Assembly: GCF_963664075.1 (NCBI RefSeq)
Contig: NZ_OY760916.1
Span: 1,027,501-1,091,500, forward strand
Direction of reading: 5' to 3'
DNA: 64,000 nucleotides
Origin: an uncultured Desulfobulbus sp.
GTDB taxonomy: Bacteria > Desulfobacterota > Desulfobulbia > Desulfobulbales > Desulfobulbaceae
Shown: positions 8,158 to 17,677 of the stretch, piece by piece
Numbering within the stretch: the stretch's first letter is position 1
Layout: each line of letters opens with the position of its first letter
The notes under the pieces: generated by a model
Databases searched by the model: none
What the model was told of the DNA's origin: nothing
Seen by the model: the letters and a program-made list of their open reading frames with translations, nothing else
Translations under genes and position numbers: made by a program

Positions 8158-11100
8158 AACTTCCTTGAGCACCGAGCCCAGCTGTTTTCGGGAGAAAGGT
8201 TTCATTAAAAATTTCTGTATACCTATCTTTTTTGCCTCGTCTGCATCAATGAGGTTGCTGTACCCCGTACAGAGAATCACGGGTAGTTGCGGTCGCAGTT
8301 TCAGCATCTGTTGAGCCATTGCCGATCCGGTCATCTCCGGCATGGTCTGGTCAGTAATAACTGCAGCAAAATCCTCTGGATTGTTGTGGAATAGTTCAAG
8401 CGCCTGGGTGGGAGAGGTACAACAGCTCACTCGATATCCCAGGCGTTTCAACATCTCCTGGACCATTTCAACAAGTATGTGTTCATCATCGACCAACAGT
8501 ATGTGACCGTTTCCGTGGAGATCTGTTGTCACTCCCGGTTTCGTTTCTGTTTTCTCGCCGTCAACGGCGGGGAAATACACGTGAAAAACTGCCCCCGTGC
8601 CGCCTGCACCTGCATAGGTGATGCAACCGCCGATGGCTGTCACAATGCCATGGACAATAGCCAGGCCCATCCCTGTGCCTCGGCCTACCTTTTTGGTGGT
8701 GAAGTAGGGCTCGAAGATTTTGTCTAGAAGCAACGGGGGCACACCCGGCCCGGTATCGGCAACTGTAAGCCGAATAAAGGGGCCAGGTTTCAGCTGCGGC
8801 TGAGAAAGGAGATCGCCAGGGCCCAGGACACAGCGCTCCAGGGAAAGGGTGAGCGTGCCGCCCGTTTTTTCCATGGCGTGGAACGCGTTGGTACAGAGGT
8901 TGAGCACGACCTGCTGCAGCTGGACCGGATCGGCCAGGGTGAACTGTTTATCAGGAGTGATCTGGGTTGCAATGGTGATAGTGGAAGGAATGGTTGAACG
9001 CAGCAGTTTGACAGCCTCCTGCACGATACGCGCCGGTTCCACCATGGTCGGTTTTGCCTCTCCCTGGCGACTGAAGGCCAGAATCTGTTGCACCAGACCC
9101 GTGGCCCGCTGTGCCGCATCAAGCACCATACTCAGATTTTGTTCTATTTTACTGCCTGATTCGGAGGCGTTGTGCGCCATTTCGGCATAGCCAATGACTG
9201 CGGCTAGTATATTGTTGAAATCGTGAGCTATTCCTCCGGCAAGAGTGCCGATTGCTTCCATTTTTTGCGATTGGATCAGTTGTCGCTCCAGCCGTTTGCG
9301 GGCATTGAGCGCCTCTCGCAGTTGCGTGATATCGTTGAGGTACCATAAACGCCCGTAGGGGATATCATCAATGACGATGGGAACGAGATCTCGAAGCAGG
9401 GTCCGATTATTTTTTAGATGAATTTCATCGTTTTGAACCAGAACGTTCATGCCTATGAGTTCTCGCACACGGAGCTTTTCCTTTTCAGGATCTGCAAAGG
9501 CAAGAGAGAACTTGTGGAGCATTTCCTTCCCGGAAATACCGACCAGTTGTGCCGGTGACTCCTCAATGGCCATCAGATCGCAGAAGGTCTGGTTGACGAA
9601 TTCAATCTGATCCTCTTTGTTAACCAAGAGCAGGCCCAGTTGTAGATTGGAGGTAATAATCTGAGTTTGCTGCAGGGCCCGGTGCAGTTTTTTCTCAGCC
9701 TGTTGCCTCTCGGAGAGATCTCGGCAAAAGCTGACAAACTGGCCACCATTATCCGCAAGAAAGGTGACCGAAATTTCAAGGGGAATGGTTGAGCCATCTT
9801 TACGCTGATGGGTGGTGCAGAACAGTTCGCTGCCCTGAGCGATGATGCGGCTGCTGCGCTCGGCAACATGCTCTGTGGTATCATGTACATCGATGGTGCT
9901 CATGTGTCGGCCGATCAACTCGTTTTTTTGATAGCCGATCATGGTGCAGTAGGCTTCGTTGACCTCGATGATGGTGCCGGTGCCGTCAAGAACCACGAAC
10001 CCCTCTGCTGTGGTCTGGAGGATGGCGTTTAAAAAGAGTTCCCGTTCCCGGGCGGTCTGTTCTGCCTGGATTCTGTCGCTGATATCATGAACTATGGAAC
10101 AGAGCAGTTGCCGACCTCCCACCTTCACCGGTCCGGAATGGACCTCAACCTCGCGCAGTTGTCCGTTTGCAAGCCGATGCTGGAACTGAAATACGGAACT
10201 CGTCCCCTCCAGCGCTTCCTCCATGGGCTTTTGCAAATCGGCCATGGGGCGGGTGTTTAAAAACGATATATCCTGGCCTAGCAGCTGTTCGTGAGGGTAG
10301 CCATAAAATCTGCAGGCAGCCGGGTTGATATCTTCAATAATTCCTGTCCGCGGATCGATGAGGTAGATGATCGCCTGGTTGTTATAGAAAAGGCTGGCGT
10401 ATCTGTCTTCACTTTCCACCAGAGCAGCCTGTGTTCTCTTGTTCTTTTGCAGGGTGACAACCAGCACCATGATGATGGCAGACTGCAGCAGGACACAAAG
10501 CGCACCGAGCCAGACCTTGTGTTTATGTTGGTCGTAGAAGGAGATCGGCTTGTTGAGAAAATCTACATTCTGGGGCAGATTTTTTAGAGGAAGATTATAT
10601 TTCTTTAAAATATTGTAATCAATGACCTCAATATTGGGGCTTTGTACACTCACCGGTATTGACTCTGGGGGCGTACCGTTGAGAATCCTGAGTGCCATTG
10701 TGGCTGCTGCCTTTCCCTGCTCAAAATGGGAGATGACCTTGCCTCCCAAAATGCCATCACCCAGGCCGTGGTACCAGAGATGATAGAGGGGGCGATGCAG
10801 GTTGGTAAGGATCAGGTGCAGGCTGTCGCTGAAATCTAACCGACGACCGGTCGCATCCACATAGGCCGAAAGCAGCAGGACACCGGTCTCGTTGTCGATC
10901 TGTTGGAGTTTTTCGGCAAAATCCGCAAAGGTGGATTCGCCAAGATTGAGCGCTGAAAAACGAAGTGCAGGGAAGGAAGGAGCGCTCTGGAAGAAGGTGG
11001 CGAGGTCACCCTGACCGCTTGGCGTTGCATCGACCAGGGCCAGGATACGCTTGATTTCAGGTTGCAGCCTGCGCATCATCGCAATGGTTTCTTGCATGGA

Positions 11101-11634
11101 AACCGCTTCGATGACGCCGGTTATATCCCTCCGTTTATTCTGAGCCTGAGCTGTGGCAATGTTGTTGACCCCAAAAAAGACCACCGGTTGCTTGGGAAAA
11201 AAATCATTTTTGGTTTTAAGCAGGAAGAGCAACGCCGCATCATCTGCGGTCATGACCAGATCGTATGGGAGGGTCTTGGAGAGCTTGTAGCTCAGGCGCT
11301 GATGAAAAAGACGCTCGTTGTCTCTGTCGGCAAATCGTTTTGTATCCATGAACTCGACATCCAGGAGAATGTCGTGTGTTGCAAAGATAGATTTGACGCC
11401 GTTGATCTGTTCAAAAAAAGTTGGAAAACCGGGGCTGTATGAACTTATGAGCAGAACGCGTTGCTGTGCCTTTTGGCTGGCGGCAGCCATGTTTTGTGGG
11501 GAGGCAAGGCTTGCCAGAAAAATAGAAGCGATAAAGGCAATAATGCACCAAAATAAAAAGATTTTTCCCGGTTTACTCAATAAGACTGCGCAAAAATGAC
11601 TCTGATGTTGGCTGGATTTATCGATCATTTTCAT
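8146..11634 (-). CDS. Hybrid sensor histidine kinase: ABC-type sensor, PAS domains, HisKA, HATPase, receiver
   Basis: This is a 1162-residue membrane sensor. An N-terminal TM segment (~residues 26-46) precedes a periplasmic ABC-type substrate-binding-like domain (LLISSYSPGFPTFFEQINGV to about residue 360), then a second TM (VWLGALCVLLQSAIIMVLVV, ~375-397). Three PAS/PAC modules follow (ESEDRYASLFYNNQ, ILQTTAEGFVVLDG, TSNLQLGLLLVNKE). The HisKA H-box is GGIAHDFNNIL with His804. The HATPase has NLCTNAFHAMEKTGG, DTGPGVPP and GRGTGMGLAIVHG. A C-terminal receiver carries the phospho-acceptor Asp1095 (VITDQTMPEMTG) and the Lys of FLMKPFS. No separate output regulator is adjacent. Ligand is unknown. 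A TPR gene follows upstream at 11647 on the same strand. Confidence 0.93.
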   Translation of the reverse strand: MKMIDKSSQHQSHFCAVLLSKPGKIFLFWCIIAFIASIFLASLASPQNMAAASQKAQQRVLLISSYSPGFPTFFEQINGVKSIFATHDILLDVEFMDTKRFADRDNERLFHQRLSYKLSKTLPYDLVMTADDAALLFLLKTKNDFFPKQPVVFFGVNNIATAQAQNKRRDITGVIEAVSMQETIAMMRRLQPEIKRILALVDATPSGQGDLATFFQSAPSFPALRFSALNLGESTFADFAEKLQQIDNETGVLLLSAYVDATGRRLDFSDSLHLILTNLHRPLYHLWYHGLGDGILGGKVISHFEQGKAAATMALRILNGTPPESIPVSVQSPNIEVIDYNILKKYNLPLKNLPQNVDFLNKPISFYDQHKHKVWLGALCVLLQSAIIMVLVVTLQKNKRTQAALVESEDRYASLFYNNQAIIYLIDPRTGIIEDINPAACRFYGYPHEQLLGQDISFLNTRPMADLQKPMEEALEGTSSVFQFQHRLANGQLREVEVHSGPVKVGGRQLLCSIVHDISDRIQAEQTARERELFLNAILQTTAEGFVVLDGTGTIIEVNEAYCTMIGYQKNELIGRHMSTIDVHDTTEHVAERSSRIIAQGSELFCTTHQRKDGSTIPLEISVTFLADNGGQFVSFCRDLSERQQAEKKLHRALQQTQIITSNLQLGLLLVNKEDQIEFVNQTFCDLMAIEESPAQLVGISGKEMLHKFSLAFADPEKEKLRVRELIGMNVLVQNDEIHLKNNRTLLRDLVPIVIDDIPYGRLWYLNDITQLREALNARKRLERQLIQSQKMEAIGTLAGGIAHDFNNILAAVIGYAEMAHNASESGSKIEQNLSMVLDAAQRATGLVQQILAFSRQGEAKPTMVEPARIVQEAVKLLRSTIPSTITIATQITPDKQFTLADPVQLQQVVLNLCTNAFHAMEKTGGTLTLSLERCVLGPGDLLSQPQLKPGPFIRLTVADTGPGVPPLLLDKIFEPYFTTKKVGRGTGMGLAIVHGIVTAIGGCITYAGAGGTGAVFHVYFPAVDGEKTETKPGVTTDLHGNGHILLVDDEHILVEMVQEMLKRLGYRVSCCTSPTQALELFHNNPEDFAAVITDQTMPEMTGSAMAQQMLKLRPQLPVILCTGYSNLIDADEAKKIGIQKFLMKPFSRKQLGSVLKEVLLQ

Positions 11635-11646
11635 AAGAAATACGCG

Positions 11647-13044
11647 CTACCCCTGATCAGCGTTGACTTGCTCAGCAAGCTCATCCAGGGTGATGATGCT
11701 GTCGAACTCGGATTTTTCCCAAAGCGCTCGCAGCACGTTCTGGGTTGTTGTGTCGGCCTGTTGCATGTTTTTCAGAAAGAAGACCATGGCCGTGCTCATG
11801 CGATAGCTGTCTTCCTGATCGGCAAAGCTGTCAATGGCCCGTTTAAACCATTGGCCAGCCTCTTCGTGCCGAGCTTGTAACTGTTTGAGATAGCCCAGTT
11901 GGCCATAGGTGCGGGCGGCGTCAAAGAGTTGCTGTTCCTGCTCAAAGAGGATACGGGAGCGTTCATACCAGGTTTCGGCTTGCTGATACTCCCTTTGGTT
12001 CTGGGCTACACGTCCGAGTTGATTGCAGGTGTTTGCCACGGCAAGAGGCTGTTGCAACTGTTCGTAGAGCTCAAGTGCCTGGGTATAGCAATAGTGGGCG
12101 TTTGCAAAGTCGCATTGTTCCTGGGCCAGGATACCCATCTGGCTTCTGGTATTGGCCAGGCTACGTCGGTCGCCCTGCTGCTGGAAAATCTGCAGCGCTT
12201 TGTGATACCACTGTTCTGCGCTGTCAAAGTAGCGTTGCTCCTGGGCAATGCGACCGAGTTGATGATAGGCAAGGGCGGCATCATGCTCATTGCCCTCTTG
12301 CTCAAATATTTGTAATGATTGTGCATACCAGGTTTGGGCCGCCTCGTAATCCTGCTGTTCCTGGGCTATGCGACCAAGCTGGTGGCAGGTGCTGGCTGCG
12401 GCATGGGCATTGTTTTGCTCTTGAAAAAGGGCAAGTGCCCGAGTGTACCAGCGGTTGGCCAGGGCCTTATCACCTTGGTTTTGAGCGATGCGCCCGAGTT
12501 GGTGACAGGCACCGGCAACCCCCTGCAGGTTGTTCTGCGCTTCAAAGAGTTGCAGTGCCTCTTTATAATAGGCTTCGCTTTGATCGGACTGAGCCTGTTT
12601 GTAAGCAATGGCACCGAGTTGGTGGAGGATTATAGCTCGATCGTGGAGATGTTCTTCCTGGTCAAAGAGTTCCAGGGCCTGTTCATAAAAACTCTGGGCG
12701 CTCTCGAAATTGTTTTGCTGCTGGGCAATACGGCCAAGATGATGGTAGGCGTCGGCCTCGACCTGGGGATACTTCAAGCTGTTTCCGGCGTTGGCCAGGT
12801 CCGTGAAGCGCTGCTCGGCCAGTGAGTAGTGGTTTCTGTCAAAGGCGGCCAGGGCAAGAAACTGGCTCAGGCTCAAGGTCGCTTCCGGCATGTGCAACTC
12901 CCTGGCAAGTTGCAATGCCGTTTGAAAGGGTTTTTCATCTTCTGGTTGACGCATATGCTGGCCAGCGGGATGCTCAGTGCTGAGCAATGCCGCCTGCCTC
13001 GTCATCTGGACAACAAAATCATGCTGTTCTTCACGAGTTGGCAT
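11647..13044 (-). CDS. TPR-repeat protein (kinesin-light-chain-like repeats)
   Basis: This is a ~465-residue cytoplasmic protein made almost wholly of 40-residue tetratricopeptide units. The repeating theme is HQLGRIAQ(N/E)Q...A..WY..AL.(L/I)F..Q, seen about nine times between residues ~95 and 400. The longer unit length is like kinesin light chain-type TPRs and such proteins act as scaffolds. The 13044 ATG has a gtgagg Shine-Dalgarno and is preferred over an in-frame start six codons upstream. It lies 12 nt before the hybrid kinase gene on the same strand, so the two are probably co-expressed and the protein may partner with the kinase. No enzymatic domain is seen. Confidence 0.85.
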   Translation of the reverse strand: MPTREEQHDFVVQMTRQAALLSTEHPAGQHMRQPEDEKPFQTALQLARELHMPEATLSLSQFLALAAFDRNHYSLAEQRFTDLANAGNSLKYPQVEADAYHHLGRIAQQQNNFESAQSFYEQALELFDQEEHLHDRAIILHQLGAIAYKQAQSDQSEAYYKEALQLFEAQNNLQGVAGACHQLGRIAQNQGDKALANRWYTRALALFQEQNNAHAAASTCHQLGRIAQEQQDYEAAQTWYAQSLQIFEQEGNEHDAALAYHQLGRIAQEQRYFDSAEQWYHKALQIFQQQGDRRSLANTRSQMGILAQEQCDFANAHYCYTQALELYEQLQQPLAVANTCNQLGRVAQNQREYQQAETWYERSRILFEQEQQLFDAARTYGQLGYLKQLQARHEEAGQWFKRAIDSFADQEDSYRMSTAMVFFLKNMQQADTTTQNVLRALWEKSEFDSIITLDELAEQVNADQG

Positions 13045-13266
13045 GGTTGCCTCACGTTGCAATAATATTCAGAAACGATACGCCCCATTTCTTGAGATGG
13101 ATGTACTCTATTGTACGCCCCTAAGCAAAATTGTGAAATTCAATCTGCATCGAGTTCCCCGTGCTGGCAGGATTCTGGTTTGCGGCTATAATAAGCTCCT
13201 TTAGATTCTATGATACAAAGGCGCGTTTGCGTTTCTCTTCACAACTCCCTCGCTTAGATAAAGAAA

Positions 13267-13866
13267 ATGGCAAAAGTTGATTGGAAACCCGGAAATATGA
13301 TTTTCCCTCTCCCCGCGGTGATGGTGAGCCTGGGGGAGACACCAGAAGAATATAATATCATTACCATTGCCTGGACGGGAACCATCTGCTCCGACCCGCC
13401 CATGTGCTATATATCGGTACGACCGGAGCGTCATTCCCATGCAATATTGGAGCGGACAAGAGAGTTCGTCATCAACCTCACCACCGGTCCCTTAGCCGTT
13501 GCCACGGACTGGTGTGGCGTACGATCAGGAAGAAAATACCAGAAATTTGAGGAAATGAATCTGACGCCCGCTGCCGCGAGTCTGGTGAAGGCCCCAATCA
13601 TTGAAGAGGCCCCCATCAATATTGAGTGCAAGGTCTTTGAGGTGAAAAAACTGGGGACCCACGACATGTTCATGGCTGAGGTAGTGAATGTCAAGGCCGA
13701 TGAACAGTACATCAATCCCAAAAACGGTGCCTTCATGCTCCATAAATCAGAGCCCCTGGTTTTTGCCCATGGCGGGTATTATGCCATGGGGCGAAAGATC
13801 GGGAAATTCGGCTTTTCCGTAGAGAAGAATTCCGATAAATCACAGAAATCGAGCAAGAAAAAGTAA
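13267..13866 (+). CDS. Flavin reductase-like (DIM6/NTAB) FMN-binding protein
   Basis: This 199-residue protein has the split-barrel flavin reductase-like fold. The segments PGNMIFPLPAVMVSLGE, NIITIAWTGTICSDPPMCYISVRPERHSHA and REFVINLTT match the FMN-contacting core of this family, as found in flavin reductases and flavoredoxin of sulfate reducers. The C-terminal ~20 residues are Ser/Lys-rich. The ATG at 13267 has only a weak purine tract upstream. The gene is divergent from the TPR gene and 1 nt from the next CDS, so the two plus-strand genes form an operon. Whether it reduces free flavin or transfers electrons cannot be told. Confidence 0.88.
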   Translation: MAKVDWKPGNMIFPLPAVMVSLGETPEEYNIITIAWTGTICSDPPMCYISVRPERHSHAILERTREFVINLTTGPLAVATDWCGVRSGRKYQKFEEMNLTPAAASLVKAPIIEEAPINIECKVFEVKKLGTHDMFMAEVVNVKADEQYINPKNGAFMLHKSEPLVFAHGGYYAMGRKIGKFGFSVEKNSDKSQKSSKKK

Positions 13867-13867
13867 G

Positions 13868-15016
13868 ATGGCTGCTGCTCAACGACGTCTTTTGAAGGCC
13901 TGGTATACATCCTGGCTGCTGGTTGGGCTCGTTTGCCTGTTTGGTCCAACAACCATACAAGCCGCTCAGCAAGCGGAAACAGTGACAAGCTTTGCCCAGA
14001 TTTCCCCCTCATTGGTTGAAATCAAGGCAACAGGGCCAGGTGCAGAATCGAGACGGGGAAGTGGGGTAGTTGTTCGCCCCTATCAGGTACTTACGTCCAG
14101 TGCACTTATCACCAAAGAGAGTACCATTGAAGTGTGGGCCTATGGCAAGCGTTTTGCATCCACGCCCCTGGTTGTTGACCAGGCCAGAGAACTATGTCTG
14201 TTGGCAGTGCCTGAGTTGTCTGCACCTCCCGCCCAGCTCGGTAGAGCCGGTTCTCTGGCTCAACAGCAATCAGTCTGGGCTGTTGGGGCAACCGATGCAA
14301 CCAGGAAGATGGAACCCGCAATCGTCACCCAGTTGCGTGGAACACAGGGGCCACTGATTGAAACGACCCTCTTGGCTGCGGAAAATTCGCTGGGGCGTGG
14401 AGTGTTGAATAATCAGGGGCAACTCATCGGCATAACCACTGTATTTACTGAGGGCGAGACGCCGTTGTATTTCACGGCTCCAGTGGAATGGCTGCAGGGA
14501 TTACAGCAAGGCCAGGGAGAGGACGGACCCAGCCGCACTCTCTACTGGTTAAAACGGGCGAGCCTCGCCGAAAAGAATAATGACTGGAAGGAACTGCGTG
14601 CGGTGGGCAGGCATTGGGCCGATGAACGTCCCGACAATGCCACTGCCTGGCATACCTTGGGGTATGCCTGTATTTACCTTGAGTTACGCCAGGAGGCCTT
14701 GGAAGCCTTTCAGCAGACTGTACGTATTGACCCTGATGATATCGACGGCTGGAGTAATATTGGCTTTGCTCAGTCCGACCTGATGCATTACGCCGAAGCA
14801 GCGCAGGCCTATGCGCAGGTGGTCCGGCTGCAGCCAGAGGATGTGGAAGGCTGGTTGAACCTGAGCATGGCCTCTGATGCTGCTGGCGAGCATGCTCTCG
14901 CAAAAAAAGCATTGGAGGCGCTTGCTCAATTGGCACCGCTCAAAGCCGCTGAGTTACGGGACTATTTTGCTAAGAAGGGCTCGCTACCTATGGATACATC
15001 CCACCCACATGATTGA
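13868..15016 (+). CDS. Exported trypsin-fold/TPR protein with degenerate protease triad
   Basis: An N-terminal signal peptide (~residues 12-33, SWLLVGLVCLFG...IQAA) is followed by a HtrA/trypsin-like domain (~40-215) and three or so TPR units (~235-370). The domain keeps the framework RGSGVVV, LGRAGSL, WAVGATD, NNQGQLIGITTVF. However, where HtrA has TNxHV the sequence is TSSALI (catalytic His absent), the Asp segment reads ELCLLAV, and the GNSGG motif is reduced to ENSLGRG. It is therefore probably a non-catalytic binding protein. Proteins of this layout are likely periplasmic adaptors. It directly follows the flavin reductase gene. Function is unknown. Confidence 0.78.
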   Translation: MAAAQRRLLKAWYTSWLLVGLVCLFGPTTIQAAQQAETVTSFAQISPSLVEIKATGPGAESRRGSGVVVRPYQVLTSSALITKESTIEVWAYGKRFASTPLVVDQARELCLLAVPELSAPPAQLGRAGSLAQQQSVWAVGATDATRKMEPAIVTQLRGTQGPLIETTLLAAENSLGRGVLNNQGQLIGITTVFTEGETPLYFTAPVEWLQGLQQGQGEDGPSRTLYWLKRASLAEKNNDWKELRAVGRHWADERPDNATAWHTLGYACIYLELRQEALEAFQQTVRIDPDDIDGWSNIGFAQSDLMHYAEAAQAYAQVVRLQPEDVEGWLNLSMASDAAGEHALAKKALEALAQLAPLKAAELRDYFAKKGSLPMDTSHPHD

Positions 15017-15045
15017 GCCCTCTTGGGGACGTGGAGCGATCTTTC

Positions 15046-15510
15046 TCAGATGATTTCTAATCCCCTGTAGCCCATGCGCCGGGTTTGGCGATAATCGGAG
15101 ATGAATTGTTCGACCTGGGATCGTATCTGATCGCGGATTGTGCGAATCGTGTCGAGTTTGGTGTGCAGGTCGCCCTGCACTCGAGAGGGGGCATCAAAGG
15201 GCCAGTGCAACCAGCCCACCCGCCGGGGGATAAGGGGGCACCCCTTGTCGCTCACCTGGGGAAAGACTGATATCACTATATCGTAGTATCCTACCTGATG
15301 TTTGAGATCGAAGGCTGTTTTGGTGGTGTTTCCTCGTAAATCATAGCCGATCTCATTCATGGTCTGAATGACAAGCGGATTGATTGTGCCTGCCTCGAGC
15401 CCGCAACTATCGACCAAAAAATCTTGTGCTCCTCCCAGCTCTTTGAGAAAGGCCTCTGCCATCTGACTTCGTGCTGAATTAAGCTCGCATACAAAAAGGA
15501 CATGCAGCAT
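15046..15510 (-). CDS. Low-molecular-weight phosphatase/arsenate reductase (ArsC) family protein
   Basis: This 154-residue protein has the LMW-PTP/thioredoxin-linked ArsC P-loop CELNSARS (CX5R(S/T)) at residues 8-15. The family continuation MAEAFLKELGG, VDSCGLEAGTINPLVIQTMNEIGYDL is present. The later segments VISVFPQVSDKGCPLIP and LHWPFDAPSRVQGD resemble ArsC (catalytic Asp region WPFDAP; additional Cys near residue 91). It would reduce arsenate to arsenite. No arsB/acr3 or arsR lies beside it, so a phosphatase role remains possible. The gene is convergent with the protease-like gene. Confidence 0.82.
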   Translation of the reverse strand: MLHVLFVCELNSARSQMAEAFLKELGGAQDFLVDSCGLEAGTINPLVIQTMNEIGYDLRGNTTKTAFDLKHQVGYYDIVISVFPQVSDKGCPLIPRRVGWLHWPFDAPSRVQGDLHTKLDTIRTIRDQIRSQVEQFISDYRQTRRMGYRGLEII

Positions 15511-16106
15511 GAATGGTACTCCATCGTGTTGTCAACGCCGCCTCCCTATCGGTAACAATCCTCTGCTAAAAAGGAAAGCTGCCTCTGATTCGTTTGAAAG
15601 ATGTGCCCTGGAAAATGCGAGGGGGGAGGAAACTCTTGAACATACCTGCGTTGAGAAAAAGATAGTATGGTCTATGCAAAATATGGGGAAGGTTTTTTAG
15701 TTTTGCGTTTTGATGGTGCAAATAGAGTTCGGGAAGCTGTTTTTCAAGGGAGCAGGAAAGAACGGCACCCGGTGATGCAGTGAAAGTTCTGTTTATTTTT
15801 TTCTATATATCAATGTATTGTGTAGATGCTTTAACGCGTTTGAGTCTTGGTGTTGTAAAAAAATGTGCCGTTCACAGGAAGCAGAAATATCTGTTTTGGG
15901 GCAGAGGGGGATTCGTCTGCAGGTACATTACTGTGTCGAAAGAACACATCGCGGGTCAAATAGTCCCGGATTGATACGGTTCCGATCAGGTGATTTCGTC
16001 TGATGGTCGTCACTAGGCCAACCCCTGTGTAAAAATAAACCGCTTTTTTTTACTGGTTGAACCTGAGAATTTTTTTTGAATCTCTCAGGGAGAGGTCGAT
16101 CTGATT
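15511..16106. other. 596-base stretch with no recognised gene
   Basis: This AT-richer region lies between the ArsC-like gene (minus) and the CNNM gene (plus). Only short low-quality frames are present. One minus-strand frame around 16036-15900 reads GLVTTIRRNHLIGTVSIRDYLTRD, which looks protein-like, but I cannot place it in a family and it has no good start; it could be a gene remnant. No tRNA, hairpin terminator or repeat was recognised. Confidence 0.4.
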
Positions 16107-17423
16107 ATGGATATTGTTCTCTTGCTCTGTCTCATCACCCTCAACGGGCTTTTTGCCATGTCTGAGATTGCGGTACTTTCCAGTCGAGAGGCACGGCTGC
16201 GTAAGTTGGCAGGTGATCGTCGACGTGGGGCGCAAGCTGCCCTGCAGCTTAAAAATGCTCCAGCCTCTTTTCTCTCCACGGTCCAGGTGGGGATTACCAT
16301 GGTAGGGATTTTAAGCGGGGCCGTGGGAGAAAAGGCGTTAATCCTTCCCCTGAGTCAGTGGCTTGATGCGATCCCGTTGTTGAAGAATTCCGCCCATAGT
16401 CTGGCCATGGTGCTGGTGGTGGTCGGGCTGACCTATGTCACCGTGGTGATTGGTGAGTTGGTTCCCAAGCATCTGGGGCTACTGCTGCCGGAGCGCATTG
16501 CTTCGCTGATTGCACCTCCCATGCACCTTCTTTCGCGGGTGGCGGGGCCTCTGGTCTGGCTCCTGGCCTCCTCTTCCAAAGGGTTGCTGCATCTGCTTGG
16601 TGCCCGGGATAAGCGGGAAGTGAGTGTCAGTAACGAGGAGATCAGACTCTTGATGGAGCAGGGGGCCAAGACCGGTGTTTTCCATGAAAGTGAGCAGGTG
16701 CTGGTGGCCAACGTGCTCAGGCTCGATGAGTTACCCATTGAGGCGATCATGACCCATCGTCAGGATGTGCAGCCCCTTGACCTGGAATGGACAAAAGATG
16801 AAATTCGCACCTATTTGGCAGACTGTTCCCATTCCCGCATCATTGTTTATCGGGGAGGATGGGGAGATATAGTAGGCCTGCTGAGAACAGCGGATCTGCT
16901 TAAAGGGGCCTTTGCCCGTAGCCCCTTGAATATTGAATCGCATCTCCGGCCGGTCAGTTATGTGCCCGAGCATAACACTATCACCCAGCTGCTGGATCAT
17001 TTTCGTAATGCTCAGCTCCAGTGTGCGCTGGTCGTGGATGAGTATGGCGAGATTCAGGGACTGGTGACTCTGGCGGACGTATTGATCGCCATTGTTGGCC
17101 AGATGCCCATGGAAGACCCTTCCGATTCGCATAGCATTACCTCCCGGGAAGATGGTTCCTGGTTGATTGATGGGCAGGTTGCCATTGATTGGGTCAAACA
17201 GACCCTGGGCCTGCGTGAAGAGTTACCCGGAGAAGAGAATCAGAGTTACCATTCCATCGCCGGGTTTATTATCCATGTGCTGGGCAGAATTCCAGCTGAG
17301 TCTGATCAGGTCAAGGCCTTAGGCTACGTGTTTGAGGTGGTGGATATGGATCTGCACCGGATTGACAAGGTGTTGGTTTATCCGGTAAGCGAAGAAGAGG
17401 GGGAGGCTGAAGAGGCCTGGTGA
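16107..17423 (+). CDS. CNNM/CorC-family hemolysin-like membrane protein with CBS pair
   Basis: This 438-residue inner-membrane protein has the three parts of the CNNM/YfjD/TlyC family. First is a DUF21 transmembrane domain (~1-170) with FAMSEIAVLSSREARLRKL and VIGELVPKHLGLLLPE, typical of Mg2+/Co2+ efflux-related proteins. Second is a CBS pair (~205-330; IEAIMTHRQDVQPLDLE, LVVDEYGEIQGLVTLADVLIAIVG). Third is a C-terminal CorC/HlyC domain (DGSWLIDGQVAIDWVKQTLGL). It starts at an ATG after ctctcagggagagg. The transported ion is not known; Mg2+ or Co2+ efflux is the usual suggestion. It appears monocistronic. Confidence 0.9.
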   Translation: MDIVLLLCLITLNGLFAMSEIAVLSSREARLRKLAGDRRRGAQAALQLKNAPASFLSTVQVGITMVGILSGAVGEKALILPLSQWLDAIPLLKNSAHSLAMVLVVVGLTYVTVVIGELVPKHLGLLLPERIASLIAPPMHLLSRVAGPLVWLLASSSKGLLHLLGARDKREVSVSNEEIRLLMEQGAKTGVFHESEQVLVANVLRLDELPIEAIMTHRQDVQPLDLEWTKDEIRTYLADCSHSRIIVYRGGWGDIVGLLRTADLLKGAFARSPLNIESHLRPVSYVPEHNTITQLLDHFRNAQLQCALVVDEYGEIQGLVTLADVLIAIVGQMPMEDPSDSHSITSREDGSWLIDGQVAIDWVKQTLGLREELPGEENQSYHSIAGFIIHVLGRIPAESDQVKALGYVFEVVDMDLHRIDKVLVYPVSEEEGEAEEAW

Positions 17424-17445
17424 TTTTTTTGTGATGCAGCCCTCG

Positions 17446-17663
17446 GATGTCGCAGGCAAGGCCAGCTCCTTGTATGTGGTGGGTGTGAGATGTTGAAGAG
17501 GGGAGGCTGAGGGGCGGGGACTATTTTCGTTAGCGCAGGTCCTTCCATAAGCTCGAATTGTAGGAGCTGGCCCTGCCTGCGACATCGGGAGTTGATGAAG
17601 AGGAAAACCTTTTTCTTGAGCCCGGAGATATTGCTGTTGGGGTTCGTGCCTCAGCACCAACCC
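17446..17663. repeat. REP-like inverted pair plus unit C (dispersed repeats)
   Basis: Between two genes lies an inverted REP-like copy at 17446-17474 (gatgtcgcaggcaaggccag), a direct copy at 17558-17586 (tgtaggagctggccctgcct), and an inverted copy of a second short repeat at 17636-17663 (ttggggttcgtgcctcagca). The same elements recur at 21433, 28384, 45132, 62765 and 63195. The pair could form a BIME-like cruciform or transcript hairpin. Confidence 0.75.
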
Positions 17664-17677
17664 CTTGCCTAAATCAT

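Noticed and set aside
12033-12825. Long plus-strand frames opposite the TPR gene
   Set aside because: They are antisense shadows of a regular repeat-coding sequence; the minus-strand frame shows consistent TPR motifs.
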